Origin: Schistocephalus solidus
Lineage: Eukaryota; Platyhelminthes; Cestoda; Diphyllobothriidea; Diphyllobothriidae
Reading direction: 5' to 3'
Length of the DNA: 64,000 nt
Assembly: GCA_017591395.1 (NCBI GenBank)
Contig: WEDG01000288.1
Span: 62,001-126,000, forward strand
The translations under genes and the position numbers were made by a program. Positions 11,716 through 23,190 of this stretch are shown one piece after another (the stretch's first letter is position 1; each line of letters begins with the position of its first letter). The notes beneath the pieces are model-generated. The model did no database searches and was not told the origin of the DNA. It worked only from the letters and a program-made list of their open reading frames with translations.

Positions 11716-12390
11716 ACTCAGTTGTGATTCTCCTGCACTCTGCCTTGGCTGTTGGAGAATGAGTCCCTGACCCGTTGTAGCCAGGGATACGGTCTTCAAG
11801 ACCCCCGCAAGCCTCCCGTTGTTGCAATCAGCTTGCGTGAGAATGACACCGGACGTCCCCAATGGCACAGACGAGGCATGGTCCTGTCCGCCCTCCAACA
11901 CACAATCGATCCGCCGCTGGGAAGTTGTAAAGGCTCCATTACCCTCTACGCAGGAGACCTTAAGAACAGTCAGAATGGACTGTGCAGTCGGTTCCTGGGG
12001 TGGGATGGCGGCAGAGGGTATCACCATTGGCACCGTGCTGCCGACGCTATCGTTGCCATCTTGTTCGAGTTGGGACCGGAGGCCGGCGGAACTGACGCCC
12101 AGACCAGAACAGAGCTTCTCAACTAAGGAGACGCGTCGGGCTAGTACAGTAGCCTCCGGATCGGTAGGTGAGTGGATAACAGTCTGGCGGGCGGCCTGCA
12201 AGGCTGCGTTACGACAGGCCGCCACCGATATTGGCTTAACTACCAGGGCAAGCTGAGGCAGACGGGGTCGAACCACCTTGTCGACAATGTTACGCATCAG
12301 GGCACCGATGCGGTTCTTGCCAAGAGCGGCGTTGCTAAACCAGACTTCTCGTTGGACCTCTCGACCCTCCGTCAGTTGACTGCGAGTAGA
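11716..12390 (-). CDS. Gene 1 exon 6: end of DUF3504 copy 2 and linker
   Basis: The acceptor lies after a strong pyrimidine tract (CTTTCCTTCAAG|TCT, phase 0) and the donor is CTGAGT|GTAAGC (phase 0). It opens with a short basic stretch, then VWFSNAALGKNRIGALM (about residue 923), the most conserved box of the domain, and a helical region ending in a long Ser/Gln/Val-rich linker. The frame is open over all 225 codons. No canonical His-x-x-Arg plus Tyr recombinase catalytic set is evident, so this looks like a non-catalytic domain. Confidence 0.8.
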
Positions 12391-12842
12391 CTTGAAGGAA
12401 AGAGAAGGGGGCAGCAGTATGTAAAATCAAAATGCTTAAGGCCAATTGAGCTGCACCCAAAACCCAGCATTATGTTGACAGTATGATGTGGAGATAGAGT
12501 TAGATCAAGATAAGGAAAAATGCAAAATGTTTAACAAGCGAACGCAGTAAGGTGGCGGTGAATAAGGGTAAGCCGGGTCATTGCCATAACCTACTTAACA
12601 CGATATGATTTTTACTTATTTCGTTTCAGTAGGTTGTATTAATTATCTTTACGTTCTGCATGTAGTGGTATTCGTATGAATTTAAAACCATACAAGTGAC
12701 TTTTTGACTGTGTTCGCATTGACTTATAATCAAATCGGTGGATTAAAGACCTGTACAGCACATAAAAATTCCTCAAATTGGGGATTTTTTGTTAAGAAAA
12801 ACGGTCATTTGTTGGAGGCATGTAAACATTTTGAGGGTTGGT

Positions 12843-13005
12843 GAATGGACGTTCACTGCTCGGTTACGGGACTCATTCGTCTTGCTCTGCCTTGGGGCAG
12901 CGGCTGCTGGCAGGGCTCGAGAGTGATTTCAAAGGCCGAACAGGATGAATGAATCCCGTAACCGATCGGTGAGGCGTCCATCCGCCAAGGTCAATAGTCC
13001 CAACC
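12843..13005. repeat. Fold-back element with about 45-bp inverted arms
   Basis: The left arm carries GGACGTTCACTGCTCGG then TTACGGGACTCATTCGTC. The right arm read on the minus strand carries GGACGCCTCACCGATCGG then TTACGGGATTCATTCATC. The two ends are therefore nearly complementary around a GC-rich centre. A related arm occurs at 10060-10110. Confidence 0.75.
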
Positions 13006-13017
13006 TAAACCGGCAAG

Positions 13018-13195
13018 ACAACGAACCCGTGGCTTAACGGTTAGAACGTTGGACTTCTAATATACAGGTCGCGGGTTCGAGCCCCGGGTGGTGCACCACC
13101 TGGGACTGGGACATGGTTGATTGATGACACCTAACAAGCCAGAAATGGCCGCTCCAGTCTCCTTTGGCTTTGCCGGCAATGTTAATAGGAATTTG
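13018..13195 (+). repeat. tRNA-derived SINE, family 1
   Basis: The best tRNA-like head in the window: GTGGCTTAACGGTTAGAACG resembles an A box region and GCGGGTTCGAGCCCCGGGTG a B box with T stem. The family body (AAGCCAGAAATGGCC) and a TTTGGCTTTGCCGGC tail follow. It lies between gene 1 exons 5 and 6 and is not called as a functional tRNA because the body is fused to it. Confidence 0.75.
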
Positions 13196-13412
13196 GGTTT
13201 TTGTGAGATAAACTTTACTGATTACCGACATTTTGTTCTCCGCACCTAAATAACTGCTATTTTTACCATGGTGGCATTAACCGTGGTCTGTGGGAGATGT
13301 CCATAAAGGAGCAGTAATAAGTCAGTGTAACCATGGTGAAAATAAGTATGAGAAGGAAGAAGAAGCGAACAAAAATTGGGATGAGGTTAGTTGTAAAACA
13401 AAAAGTAGTCAC

Positions 13413-14191
13413 CTGCAGCGGTTGCGTATAGAAGGGAGCATCGGGCGCAAGGGAGGAAACTGGCCGGTGCCGCATAAAAGCCTTGTACAGTGCCACAAAG
13501 TCCGGACCCGGTCTTGCTGGCACGATCGGCACATCGGACGTACTTTCCAGTGGCCGAAGTCGTGCGATCACGTCTACGCCCAAACTGCCCCCCGCAATCA
13601 TGGCAGCAACTGAAATCTCTGGTTCAGCCCAACCAGAGGAAGGATAAACACGCTGACAGATCTCTCCACCAGCCTGATGTGACTCTAGCAGGGCAAGTGA
13701 CCTCACTGTAGAAAATTCGGGTGGCCCAACGTACTCTAGCGCTTCGCAGGGGGCTCCCGTCATCGGGTCCGTGACGTTTTCTACCAGGCGCAGATGATGC
13801 CACTTCAAACGCACGTGATGTACTCGGCTGCCGATGCCAAAGTAATGCTGTAACATCCACCACATTGAGAAGGAGAGCAGCCATGGTCCTCGGTCATCCA
13901 GTGCACAGGCCCTCCAGAGAAGTTGAGTGATGAGGCCACTAGGCGATCGGGGAGGGCTGACGTTGACTGACAAGGCGCCGCTGATGGAGTCGGGGTCGGG
14001 GGCTGCGGTCATGACAAGTTCTAGTAGTTCCCGAAGCTCCAGTTTTGCGGATCTACTGGAACTCACACAAGTCTTGCAACAATCGATCTGAACGTCGCAG
14101 GGCGAGAAGGGTACGTCGTTGCAAGTGACATCTACTGAGACGGACCGAGGATGACTGGGCGGAACAAGAGCTTCAATGTCCACCAGATCAA
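13413..14191 (-). CDS. Gene 1 exon 5: DUF3504 copy 2, N-terminal and middle parts
   Basis: The acceptor is CACATTTCAG|TT (phase 1) and the donor is CTGCAG|GTGACT (phase 0). The first 80 residues are an acidic/Cys-containing linker. From about residue 725 the product shows copy 2: LLWRACAL, the helix WMLQHYFGIGSRVHH, the WHHLRLVE strand, then PGPDFVALYKAFMRHRP and APFYTQPLQ at the 3' border. The splice site directly after the FYTQPLQ strand is at the same domain position as the end of exon 9. Compared with copy 1, a longer insert separates the second strand from the ALYKAF helix. Confidence 0.8.
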
Positions 14192-14275
14192 CTGAAATGT
14201 GATTAAAATAGCCGCTTTCTCATCAAAATATCCGAAAAATGAATTCAGTGTGCCTTATCACTAACTGTAACTCAC

Positions 14276-14547
14276 GTCTTACAGCACCCTCAGGTTCCTG
14301 CGCCTTGGAGGAAGGCAAGAGGCTATTGCCATGAAACACCATTTGGGCCGTCTCGTCCGCAAAGTGGATCTGAGGGTTGTGGTGATGTTGCTCGAGTGAA
14401 TTTGGCACCGTCGGGAAATTGACAAGGGGAGGGCAGGTGCTTAATGCCACTTGTACGGGAACTAACATTTCTTGGCCAAACGGAGATTGCACAGTCATTA
14501 GCGCACACATGGGTCGTGTTTGTGGGCTCGTGAGCAACTGCTGAGAA
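14276..14547 (-). CDS. Gene 1 exon 4: linker between DUF3504 copies 1 and 2
   Basis: The acceptor CGTTTAG|T (phase 2) agrees with the exon 3 donor. The donor AGAC|GTGAGT (phase 1) agrees with exon 5 across an 84-nt intron. The product is a Gln/Pro/Val-rich linker with no recognised domain. Another acceptor 7 nt downstream (TTCTCAG|CAG) would break phase with exon 3, which is why the first was chosen. Confidence 0.62.
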
Positions 14548-15124
14548 CTAAACGAACAACATTGGCTACTAAACATAATCAGTAGGCATTACGTATAAGT
14601 AAAATGAATTGGTAAACAGAAAACGCAAAGGTTCACAACTATCCCGTTGGGGCGACAAAATGTATCCAGAGTAGATAGCGCGAGCGAGTTGATAGGATGT
14701 ACCCTAAAGAAACGGACTGTCTTAACAAATACTCCAGATCAAACTCGAGAATTCAGCAGAATCGGGACGATGCCTAGTCGTGATATTGTCGATGAGAACT
14801 TATGCACAGCAAGTACAAATTGCGAAAGCGGGGATCAGATTAATAACGGTGGCCAAGTGTCTGTAACAAACACAGGGTGTTTCTTTGTAGGGAGTTCAAC
14901 TTTAAAGTTTTCTAACAACATTAGTAAGGCTAGGACACACGGTTAGATGATCTTAGAGTGAAAACAAAAGGAAGGGGGAAGACGGCTAACGAAAACGTAT
15001 CATCAGCCCATAAACGTGGTATGTAAGCGTTGACCGAGTGGTTACAGGACTTTCTAGTCCCGTTATCCAATCAGCTCACTCTCAAGCCCCCTCCTCTTGC
15101 AGCCGCACAATGGCTAGTATTACA

Positions 15125-15225
15125 GACAGATGAACATTACCGACAAAGACGAGGGACGCTGGAATGACCATTTCTACCTTATTAGCCGTCATCAGCCATG
15201 CATATCCAAAGTCGGTTGTTGCGAT
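15125..15225 (-). repeat. Partial family 1 SINE
   Basis: Body only: ACCGACAAAGACGAGGGA, then the ATTTCTACCTTATTAGCC and CATCAGCCATGC blocks. The rest of the intron 15240-16180 has no gene; 15600-15900 resembles 100-480. Confidence 0.7.
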
Positions 15226-15599
15226 AAAAACTTTCCTAGTGTAAACCTGCTGGTTCTACAGTAAACTGCCTATAGCAGAAAGTTCAAACAAAATTCTGAA
15301 GTGTTCCATATTCGAAAAAAAGGTTATTTAAGCTTTATTGTAATATTAAATATCCCGGAGCCTAATCACAAGATATTTAAATCACTTCAGGATGCCGGTT
15401 TTTCGTGAACTTCCTTCCAGCCGTCTGCAAAAACAACACCATAAAAAGTGACCACGGAATTAGTATGCATTTTTCCCAATTATTTTAACTGACATTGTTA
15501 GCTAAAATATACGTTATAGAAACCACCTAAAAATATCCTTTCCTGCATGCTTTTGATAGCAAATTACATGTTCTTCAAATTTTATACCGGAAGAAATTG

Positions 15600-15900
15600 T
15601 CTCGAATCATGCGATTTTTCACGACCACAAAATTGCTATTTAAAAGGCATCGTATCGGTCCATTCAGTTATGCTGCTTATGAAGTTTACAACATAAACTG
15701 CAAAGTGTTGAGTGTTGAATCTTCCTGGTAGCGTAGAGAAATGTGCGATGGTTTTTAAACAGAATGTATGCAGTCTGCAGTTTGGAAGCCCTGAAGGCAT
15801 GTGTAACGACACGTAGGGGGTCAGTGTTACTGGGGAAGCCACACTTTCTTCAAGAATAAACTTCGAAGAAGTCGTAACATGCCACCAAATAAGCACAACG
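15600..15900. repeat. Old dispersed repeat shared with 100-480
   Basis: AAAAGGCATCGTATCGGTCC followed by TATGCTGCTTATGAAGTTTA parallels AAAAAGCATCGCATTAGTCC and TTGCTGCTTATAACGTATAC near 118-168. Similarity continues loosely for about 150 bases. Family unknown. Confidence 0.5.
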
Positions 15901-16186
15901 TTTTCTACAAAATAGAGTTGAAGTTATGAGGGATTCAAAAATCAATGAGACGGCGTCATGCTATCTAATTAGTCGTTTTTAACAGTGCTCATTTCGTGGA
16001 CGGCTGGAAGGAGGCTCGGTCAAAAGCTGGAATCCTGAGGCAAATGATACATCGTGGAATTAGGCTGCACGATGTTTACTATCACAACTATACTTCAATA
16101 ATTTTTTTTTCGAGTCGAAAACCCTGTTCAGCATTTGAGTTGGCGATTCGCTCTATGATACAAACCGGGAAACAGCAAGAAGTCAC

Positions 16187-16804
16187 CTGTTTGACACACT
16201 CGGCACTACGGGGGCGAATGTGTGCGACGTCTCCACGGCGGCGACCGGCTCAAATGGGGGACTGGGTGGTCGTTTATTCTCCCATAGCGCCTTCAAGTGC
16301 TCCCCAATGCGACTACCCCGATAGACCGCAGATGCAGTGAGACTGGCCGCCAGGTGAGCGATCTGCTCCATCCGGCCGTTGTCGTCTCCTGCTGCTGCTG
16401 CCGCTGCGTCATCGTTAGTGGCTGTTACGAGGTCAACCAGTTGGCGACAGGTGGCCTCCCGCATGTTGCGCAGCACAACGGAAGCGAGGGCGTCGCAGAA
16501 ACGGGAGAAGCCGACATGTCGCGGAATGGGCAGACCGACCCGCTGAAGTGCTGCGTTCAGCATGGACCCGATTTTGTTCTTGCCCAAAGCACTGCGTAAG
16601 TACCAGATGCTGCCGTGGGCGTTGCGATCAGGCTGGAGGTAGAAGGGCGAGTCAGGTAATTTGGCGGAAGTCGGCCGGCGAGCGCAGAAGGCCTCAAAGA
16701 GGGCGACTGGACAGCGTTCGGGTTGACCCGGCAGGGCGTGGAGGATGCGATCGTGAGAGGGCGGTTGCGACAGCTTTGCGGTCTGGTCACCGAAGTGGAC
16801 AGGG
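16187..16804 (-). CDS. Gene 1 exon 3: second half of DUF3504 copy 1
   Basis: The acceptor is CCCACTCAG|C after a long C-rich tract and the donor is AACAG|GTGACT; both are phase 2. It continues copy 1 with the ERCPVALFEAFCARRP segment, LPDSPFYLQP strand, IWY and SALGKNKIGSM box (about residue 417). After this comes the region that aligns with the recombinase-like C-terminal helix bundle, containing an R-H-V-G-F-S-R-F stretch. The order and spacing match QRICH1/ZMYM-type domains closely. An Ala run and a proline-rich tail follow. Confidence 0.8.
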
Positions 16805-17132
16805 CTGAGTGGGTTGGGGGGCGGGGGGGGTGGGGGTGGAGAGAAAACATGATTCTGACAGAAGGCCACACATGTGCGCTGTTTTACAATCAAATGGGAG
16901 CTGAGTGAAGGGAATTTTGGCGAGCAAGCAAACTAGAAGAGTATATGCAGCAGATAGCTGTCGACAGAAAGCCTACTTCCTAATCTTTACGAAGGCTTGA
17001 AACGTCAAATTTAGAAATTGCATACCTGACACGCTATACACAGACCTATGTACTGATGTAACCTGCAAGGGTGCTGTGGAACGCAGAATGCTGGATGACC
17101 TAAGAGTTCATTAAAAAGAGGAAGATAAATAT

Positions 17133-17158
17133 TAATTGCAGTAGTAGTAGTAGTAGTA

Positions 17159-17200
<42 letters not shown>

Positions 17201-17397
17201 CAGTAGTAGTAGAGTAGTAGTAGTAGTAAAGTAATGGTAATAGTGATTAGATAGTGGTAGTAGTAGTGGTAGTAGTAGTAGTGAGTAGTAGTGAGTAGTG
17301 ACAAATAGTAGTGAGTAGGTAGTAGCAGTAGTGAGTAGTAGTAGTGGAGTAGAGTGGTAGTCGTGAAGTAATGGTAGTGGTAGTGGTAATGGTAGTG

Positions 17398-17451
<54 letters not shown>

Positions 17452-17468
17452 ATGGTAGTCGTAGTAGC

Positions 17469-17500
<32 letters not shown>

Positions 17501-17545
17501 TAGTAGTAGTAGTAGTAGTAATAGTAATAGTAGTATTAGTAGTAA

Positions 17546-17618
<73 letters not shown>

Positions 17619-17620
17619 TG
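17133..17620 (+). repeat. (AGT)n triplet microsatellite, long and interrupted
   Basis: About 490 bases of AGT/AGTGAGT/GGTAGT units in the intron between gene 1 exons 2 and 3. The long apparent Leu, Thr and Val ORFs are repeat artefacts. Confidence 0.97.
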
Positions 17621-18286
17621 TGCTAGTGCAGTACGTCTCTGCCATATAACCCCCTCCCCCAGCCCCCAGCAAGCCGGAAATCCTTCATTTGCAATAGTCC
17701 TTAAAAGAAATTGAATCATTTTAAGCGTCCGATACCCACCTCATGCTTTTTCGATTTCAAAAGTGAAGTCTCCGATACATTTATTTGGTGAGCTTCTGAC
17801 AGAACTTTCTTCTGGATTGCATTAAGAGGTAAGCAAGTAGTAGGGTCTAAAATTCGTCTACGTAAATAATATTATTATTTTTCGTAGGAATACATGATTA
17901 GCTACGCATACAGTATCCTCATCTTCGGGCCATAGAAAACAGGGCTTTTTACTTTCAGATAAGCCTTTTTTATAAGTGCTATTTATTACGCAATGTTCAA
18001 GTTCGGAAGCTCCACTTTAAGGAAGTTTGACAGAAAACTATTTTTCGTGGCACAGATTCGCCAAACCTTTCGATATCAATCTTAATGTGCACCGAACCTG
18101 GGGAAATCACAGAAGTATTTGGGTAAAAATAAGCGAAGATGTTTTGGGAAATCCACGCGCAGTAATGAGTGGAAGCAACTTCTGTCGGAGAAAAACATAT
18201 AAAAACTGAAAAACTCTCACAAACTGAGGATTTGCAGGGATAGAGAAAACGCTCAATGACAGGGCATCAGAAGCCCAAACGCTTAC

Positions 18287-18846
18287 TGAACAAAGTGAAC
18301 GTGCTTTGAACCCGTCTGTGGATCCACTTCAATGGAAAGGTTGCCATAAAGCAGACGCGCGTGATCGCTCCTACAGCCAATGCCGAGGTGGCGCGACACA
18401 TAGAACCACATTGCCAGCAAAAGGGCCTGAGGATTGCTGGGACCGAGTTCGCCTGAGGCCCACAACAGATCTACCACGGCCTTCTCAAAATATGGTCGCA
18501 TGAGGACCCGTCTGTTGGCCCCGTCTCGGAGACTGAGGGAGGTTGGAACATTGATGAGGTTTGCAGTACCAGTCGACTGGTCGGGCCTCTGACGTTCCTC
18601 TCCTTGGAAAGCCACAGGAGCTGGGGTGACGGTGGCGGCGTCGGCGTCGGTGGCGTCGGTGGTCGGCATGGACTGCAAGAGTCCTCTGTCAGGCAGGGCA
18701 GAGAATTGAGAAGGAGAGAAGGCAGAGGCGGAGGAGGAGGAGGAGGAAGTAGTGACGGGGCAAGCGATGGAGGTATCAGGTCGAAATGTGCCCCCCAAGT
18801 CACCTTCCATTAAGTGGCCGGCGTCGGTTATGAAACTACGGTTGAC
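18287..18846 (-). CDS. Gene 1 exon 2: Ser/Ala-rich linker and first half of DUF3504 copy 1
   Basis: The acceptor follows a T-rich tract (CTTTGGAAG|GTC, phase 0) and the donor is TTCA|GTAAGC (phase 2). The first about 120 residues are Ser/Pro/Ala-rich. The last 64 match the N-terminal half of DUF3504, with LLW-S-E-LGP, a hydrophobic helix containing WFYVSRHLGIG and the H-R-LL-GNL strand. A short additional open exon (18938-18888, 17 codons, also phase 0 at both ends) lies 41 nt upstream and could be a micro-exon, but its acceptor is weak. The poly-Ser run comes from a GGA/GGAGG-type triplet repeat on the plus strand. Confidence 0.72.
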
Positions 18847-18959
18847 CTTCCAAAGAAAAAAAAACAGTAGTGTGGTCTGTAACTTACAAGCTCATGAGGA
18901 AAGAACTGCGGGACTGAATTTTGCCGGCCATATTCATCTGTCTATTCTAATACTAGCCG

Positions 18960-21290
18960 CTGTGCGGATGCTAGCGGGGTTCGAGGGTGAAACTCAAGGC
19001 AGAGCGGGACGAGTTAGTTCCGCTGGCGATCGGTGAGCGTTCATCAATGAATGCAGTCAGTACTACATCAACAGTTTGACTGTCAATTTTGATTAGGTGC
19101 AATCGTGTGCTCCCCAGCACGCTGGTACAGGGGGCGGTGACTTGCGCGTGCTTTAGTTGAGAGTGGTAGCAAGCTTGCGCTGCGTCTACCGCACTCTCTT
19201 CTGTCACCCATCTGGGCACAGTGTCATGAAAAAATCAAGAAACCCGGAGGAATGATTGGGCGCGGGTGACCGGCGCGGCGTGCTGCTACACAGGGCTCGG
19301 ATCCCACGGAGTGGGTATTCCATAGGGACCACATAAAGAAGGCGCCGTTGCAACCTGACTCTCTGTCTATGAGTCAGCCGCCTCAAACACACACTGGGCT
19401 GACCGCGTGGTCCGAGTTTTCCCGTCAGATGGCAAACATCCAGGCTACGGCTTTTAGTGCACCGTGATAGCTTCGAGCGCGTTAGATTGAAAAATGCGCC
19501 GGGCCGTCAACTTCACACTGTATTCCCTGGCCCCAGCCACTTACCGAACCGGTCAGTTGTCGGGTGTTAGGACTGGGCGCAGTGGCTGATATAGTTAGTG
19601 GCATCGTCTGCTCGTGCTATATCCTCTAACCAGCTCCCAAACGCAAGCACCAGGATTTAACTCTGACGGGGATGAGCGGCTCGGATCTCACATATTTGAG
19701 AGTGTCATAAAAGTCAAGTTAAGAGGTAGAAATTGCAGTTTGAATCTGAGTCGACCAGTTAACCACGTCAAACAAGCGCACATTGGGTTAACTGTGAGGT
19801 CTGAGTTCAATCGTTTAGTTGGCAACCTCCCAAGACACGGCTTTTAGGGCACCATAATAGGCTCAGTCATGTATCACGCATGTACCAGAGGGGCCACATG
19901 GAGATGGATCCTGGGAACACACTTCCATAAGAAGTGTCGTTTGCAAGCATGCGTTACGTGATATTGAGTGTGGCCACATGTAGTGTTGGTGCTGGTGAGG
20001 AGAGATGTGGTTATATCTTATAGCCGGTGGTATTCCACCGCAGGTTTTCAAGGCAGCGCATGCATCCTATTAGGCCCATGCGGTGTGTGAATGTGCGTGG
20101 GCAGTGCGGACAATCGAAGTGGGTGCGGTGGCCGCATGTTGGTGCTCCTGGCACTGGTTTGCCGGTGTCTGTGCGATGGATTCGCAAGTGATCACCCAGG
20201 CCGATGTGTGAGGTGCATGCGTAGGGGCAAGGAGCGGTGTTGAGGTTGCTATTGGTGACAGCGATGGTGGATGGGTAATTGTTAATGCTGAAGATGGGAG
20301 GGTTGTCGGGTATGCGAGGTGTTCTTGGCCCATCGCGATGTGGGGAATTCTGCCTTCGGGGATGCAAATAGACCCATTCGATAGGTGGTGCGGGCGATGG
20401 AGGTGGATGCGATGAATGTATGTCTGGGCCCTTGGCACTGGTCCGCCGGTTACAGTGAGATGGATTCACAAGTAGACGATCAGGCTGATCCGTGAGGTAT
20501 ATTTGCGATCGCAGTGAGGACAGATTGGAATCGAGTCCCCATTCTTGGTGGCAGGACGGTGGTGGTTGACGGCCCCTAGGAATTGATCACCCCAGCGGTG
20601 GGAGTGGGAGAAGTAGTGGTGTTGGTGATCGTCTTCTTCGTCGACGATGCGGAAGTTGTGGCAGGGATGATAAAGGTGACGGTAGTCGGTGGTGGTGGCG
20701 TGGTCGTTGCCGTGGACGCTGTGAGAGTTGTGGTAGGCGTGATAATGAGGGTGTTTGTGCTTTCAGCAGCGAGCACTTTAGCAGAGTTTGGATATTGGTG
20801 TTGTGGGTCAGAGACGCTTTTGACTTGCGAGCCAACCTTTTGGTTTTGAAAGCCGTGATCCAGTTTGCTTCATGGGTTGCTGCGCCGATCTCCACTGCAC
20901 TTCTCCAGGCCGGTCGGTCCTAGTAGGTCTCTAGGTTGCGTTGCAAACGCTTCAGATAGTTCTTCGATGTGTCCTTCTAGCGTCTTGTTTGCCCTCCTAG
21001 TGACATTTCCACAAAACATACGTTTGGACATTCACTCGTTGTGCAACCTCGCGAGGTGGCCACTCTATCGCAGTTGGAGATTTCTCAGTATGTCATGGAT
21101 CGTGAAGGTTGCTGTCAGTTCCAAGACTTCCGTGTCCAGGATCCTGTCCTGCCATCTCAGCTTTAGTATTATCCTTGTCAATTTTTTTGTTCAGTGAAAG
21201 TGTGCTGCGTATATATGCGAAGTTGTTGAAATTTTGAGTTGGGTGCCGTTGGTATTGAGTTCAGGAATATTTTATTCATTGTTGGCTTAT
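18960..21290 (-). mobile_element. LINE copy F (5'-truncated finger part plus 3' region)
   Basis: Read on the minus strand, the copy begins near 21290 with a worn [11 protein letters not shown] segment and jumps to the part encoding QDPDTEVL (about 21150). It continues with the EANWI linker and finger remnants (20895-20011, including a frame with SHIGLGDHLRIH) and ends in the 3' region (about 19860-18960). It lies in the intron between gene 1 exons 1 and 2 in sense orientation. It is heavily mutated. Confidence 0.75.
20011..20469 (-). pseudogene. C2H2 finger fragment of LINE copy F
   Basis: Contains a recognisable finger (CPYACTSHIGLGDHLRIH, with central residues missing) and a CPHCPRTFTHRMGLIGCMR finger, the same order as in the better-preserved copy C. 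Stops interrupt the neighbouring pieces. Confidence 0.7.
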
Positions 21291-21687
21291 ATATAAGCCA
21301 AATGTTAGTTAAACTACATTTTCTACTGAAATATAAAAAGTAAGATATTAACTCCATTCGAGTGTCCTCGAGTTGCCCATGTGAACTTCCAACAGCGAGC
21401 AGGCCTCTTCATGATCATTTATAGAGTTAGCTAACAAGGAACTTACGAGACAACGTGGGTTATCAGCATAATGCCTCAGAACACTCCCTGTTCAGTTGGA
21501 TTTGGATTTGCAGCTTCGTTGTGGAAATGTCATTAGACTTAACCCACTACGGCTCCAAGCGAGGTGATTCGTGAAGGCGCCAACTGAGAAGGCAAACCTT
21601 AGAGCTCTCTCAACGAAGCTCATACACTAAGCAAAAGAAGTTGAATCAAGGACCTGCGAGTTGGACAAACAATGCCTGGGAACTCAC

Positions 21688-22155
21688 CTGGGATGCCTGA
21701 GCTAGGGCCTCCATGGCTGCAGCGAGACTTTCGTCGAACACAGACAGCGTAGTCGGAAGCTCCGTCGACGTTGGTGCCCCAGTATCTTTGAACGGAAGCT
21801 CGTCATTATGTCCCATGACCCCTTGCCCTTCTATTGAGTCAACGGAAGAGGTCAACTGAAAACGAACGTCCGGGACCTCCTGCTGTTCTATATCCCTATC
21901 CTGAGATATTGTCACAGGGACCATTGAAACCCTCTCCTCCGTGCCCTCTTCCTTGAGGAGCGAAAGATGGCCTGGGGACCCTGCAGTTGTTGGAAGGACT
22001 TGAAAGTAACTGATATCCGAACAGAGGTAGCCGACATCACCTGTAAAGTCTGGCTGGGAAAGGTTGGCATGGACTGTCACAGATGCACTGAATTGTGGCA
22101 TATTTGTCTCCCGAGATACAGTCGGCTCCGATTCGATTGCCAGATCTGAGGCCAT
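21688..22155 (-). CDS. Gene 1 exon 1 (candidate start exon), 156 codons
   Basis: ATG at 22155-22153, open for 156 codons and ending in a consensus donor CAG|GTGAGT at phase 0. A good acceptor (pyrimidine tract then CATCCAG) ends at 22167, so the exon may begin at 22166 with a few bases of 5' UTR before the ATG; alternatively the ATG is internal and further exons lie upstream. The encoded stretch is acidic and Ser/Thr/Gln-rich with no recognised domain. Its style fits the activation-type linkers in later exons. Linking it to exon 2 across 2.8 kb rests on phase and strand only. Confidence 0.55.
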
Positions 22156-22309
22156 GTTAGAGGCTGGATGAATAACAAAAGAGAGGTTAATACTGTATTT
22201 TTTCTTGGTAAAATTGTGGAAAACTTATTGGAAGGGATGATAGAGACAGGGAAATAGGAATGTCCTATTGGCTTTGCATTGAATTCCAGGAAAATAAAGG
22301 CTAAGGTTA

Positions 22310-22890
22310 CTGTATAGGTTTGGGTTAGGGTTAGGACACGGAGGTGTTACAATTTCTCCCTCCTGTTGGGGAGAGGGAGGGAGAAGAGCTAACCGATTTT
22401 GACCGAAAGGACAACAAATTATGTTTTTTCGTCTGTTTAGAAGGTCAATGTTTCCCGGCTGCTCTGGGGTGCAGGAGGCGCAAACCTGCTTGGTGGACAG
22501 AAAAAAGTGCTGCTGTTCAAAGGTAGGTAGCAGTTCCAGTGTTCTGCAATAAGTCGAACTTTGGAATAAAATTCAGATGTAGGCATTAATAGGTAAACCT
22601 CTACCCCATTTTGGGTGCTTATCACGAGGTGCCAGAGATTGCAGCAAATGTGTAAATTATACGTTTTTCAAACAAAATAAAAATGATAATTTGGGTAAGA
22701 AATGGAACGACGAACGCCCACCTCCACCCCCCTCCATCCGCGGTGGCTTTGTGCTAAATTCCCGGGAGATAAGGGTTGGGGTTGGTGTTAGTGGAATGAC
22801 TAGAGCTGGAGTTTATATAGGCTTAAAGGTTAGAGCTGAGACTAAGTTTAGGATTAGAGTGAAGGTTGGAGTTAGTTTTAATTTTAGATT
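22310..22890 (+). repeat. Degenerate GGTTAGG-like repeat stretches
   Basis: GGTTTGGGTTAGGGTTAGG at 22318-22337 and loosely repeated GTTAGAG/GGTTGGAG units at 22760-22880. The telomere-like appearance is weak and irregular. Nothing coding is seen between 22160 and 23060. Confidence 0.5.
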
Positions 22891-23059
22891 TGAAGTAAGA
22901 GCACGGGAATATGCAAGCTTCCTGGAAGTTGGCACAAAAATACCTTCACCTGAAAAGAAAAACGCTCTTCATGAAATCGGGTTGTACTTGTGAATTTTCC
23001 AGCTAGTGAAATCAACCCGCTGTCAGACGAAATGACCCGAGGAAAGGTGAGATAGTTAA

Positions 23060-23190
23060 ATTAGATCGATTAACGGCTAGTTGCTTTTCATTGATGTGAG
23101 TTCTAAGAGGACACTCTGTATGGCCAACGTAACCATAAGTGCAGTTGGCGCAGAGTATGTGGTAAATAATTTTTTTCGCTTTTCTTTTGG
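23060..23190 (-). pseudogene. Penelope-like element scrap: GIY-YIG endonuclease fragment
   Basis: The minus-strand translation reads YHILCANCTYGYVGHT followed by PLRTHINEK. This fits the GIY-YIG pattern of Penelope-like retroelements, in which the Y-x-I-x-C-x2-C-x4-Y-x-G-x-T block is diagnostic and a conserved Arg in an R-x3-H/E helix follows. Only this block is recognisable; flanks are non-coding. Confidence 0.6.

Noticed and set aside
13026..13100. Possible functional tRNA gene
   Set aside because: The tRNA-like head runs directly into the family 1 SINE body and related heads recur elsewhere, so it is a SINE.
17132..17719. Long Leu-, Thr- and Val-homopolymer ORFs
   Set aside because: They are translations of the AGT microsatellite in different frames.
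18888..18938. 17-codon micro-exon of gene 1 just upstream of exon 2
   Set aside because: Phases fit, but the acceptor is weak and the intron would be only 41 nt. It is kept as a note and not in the model.
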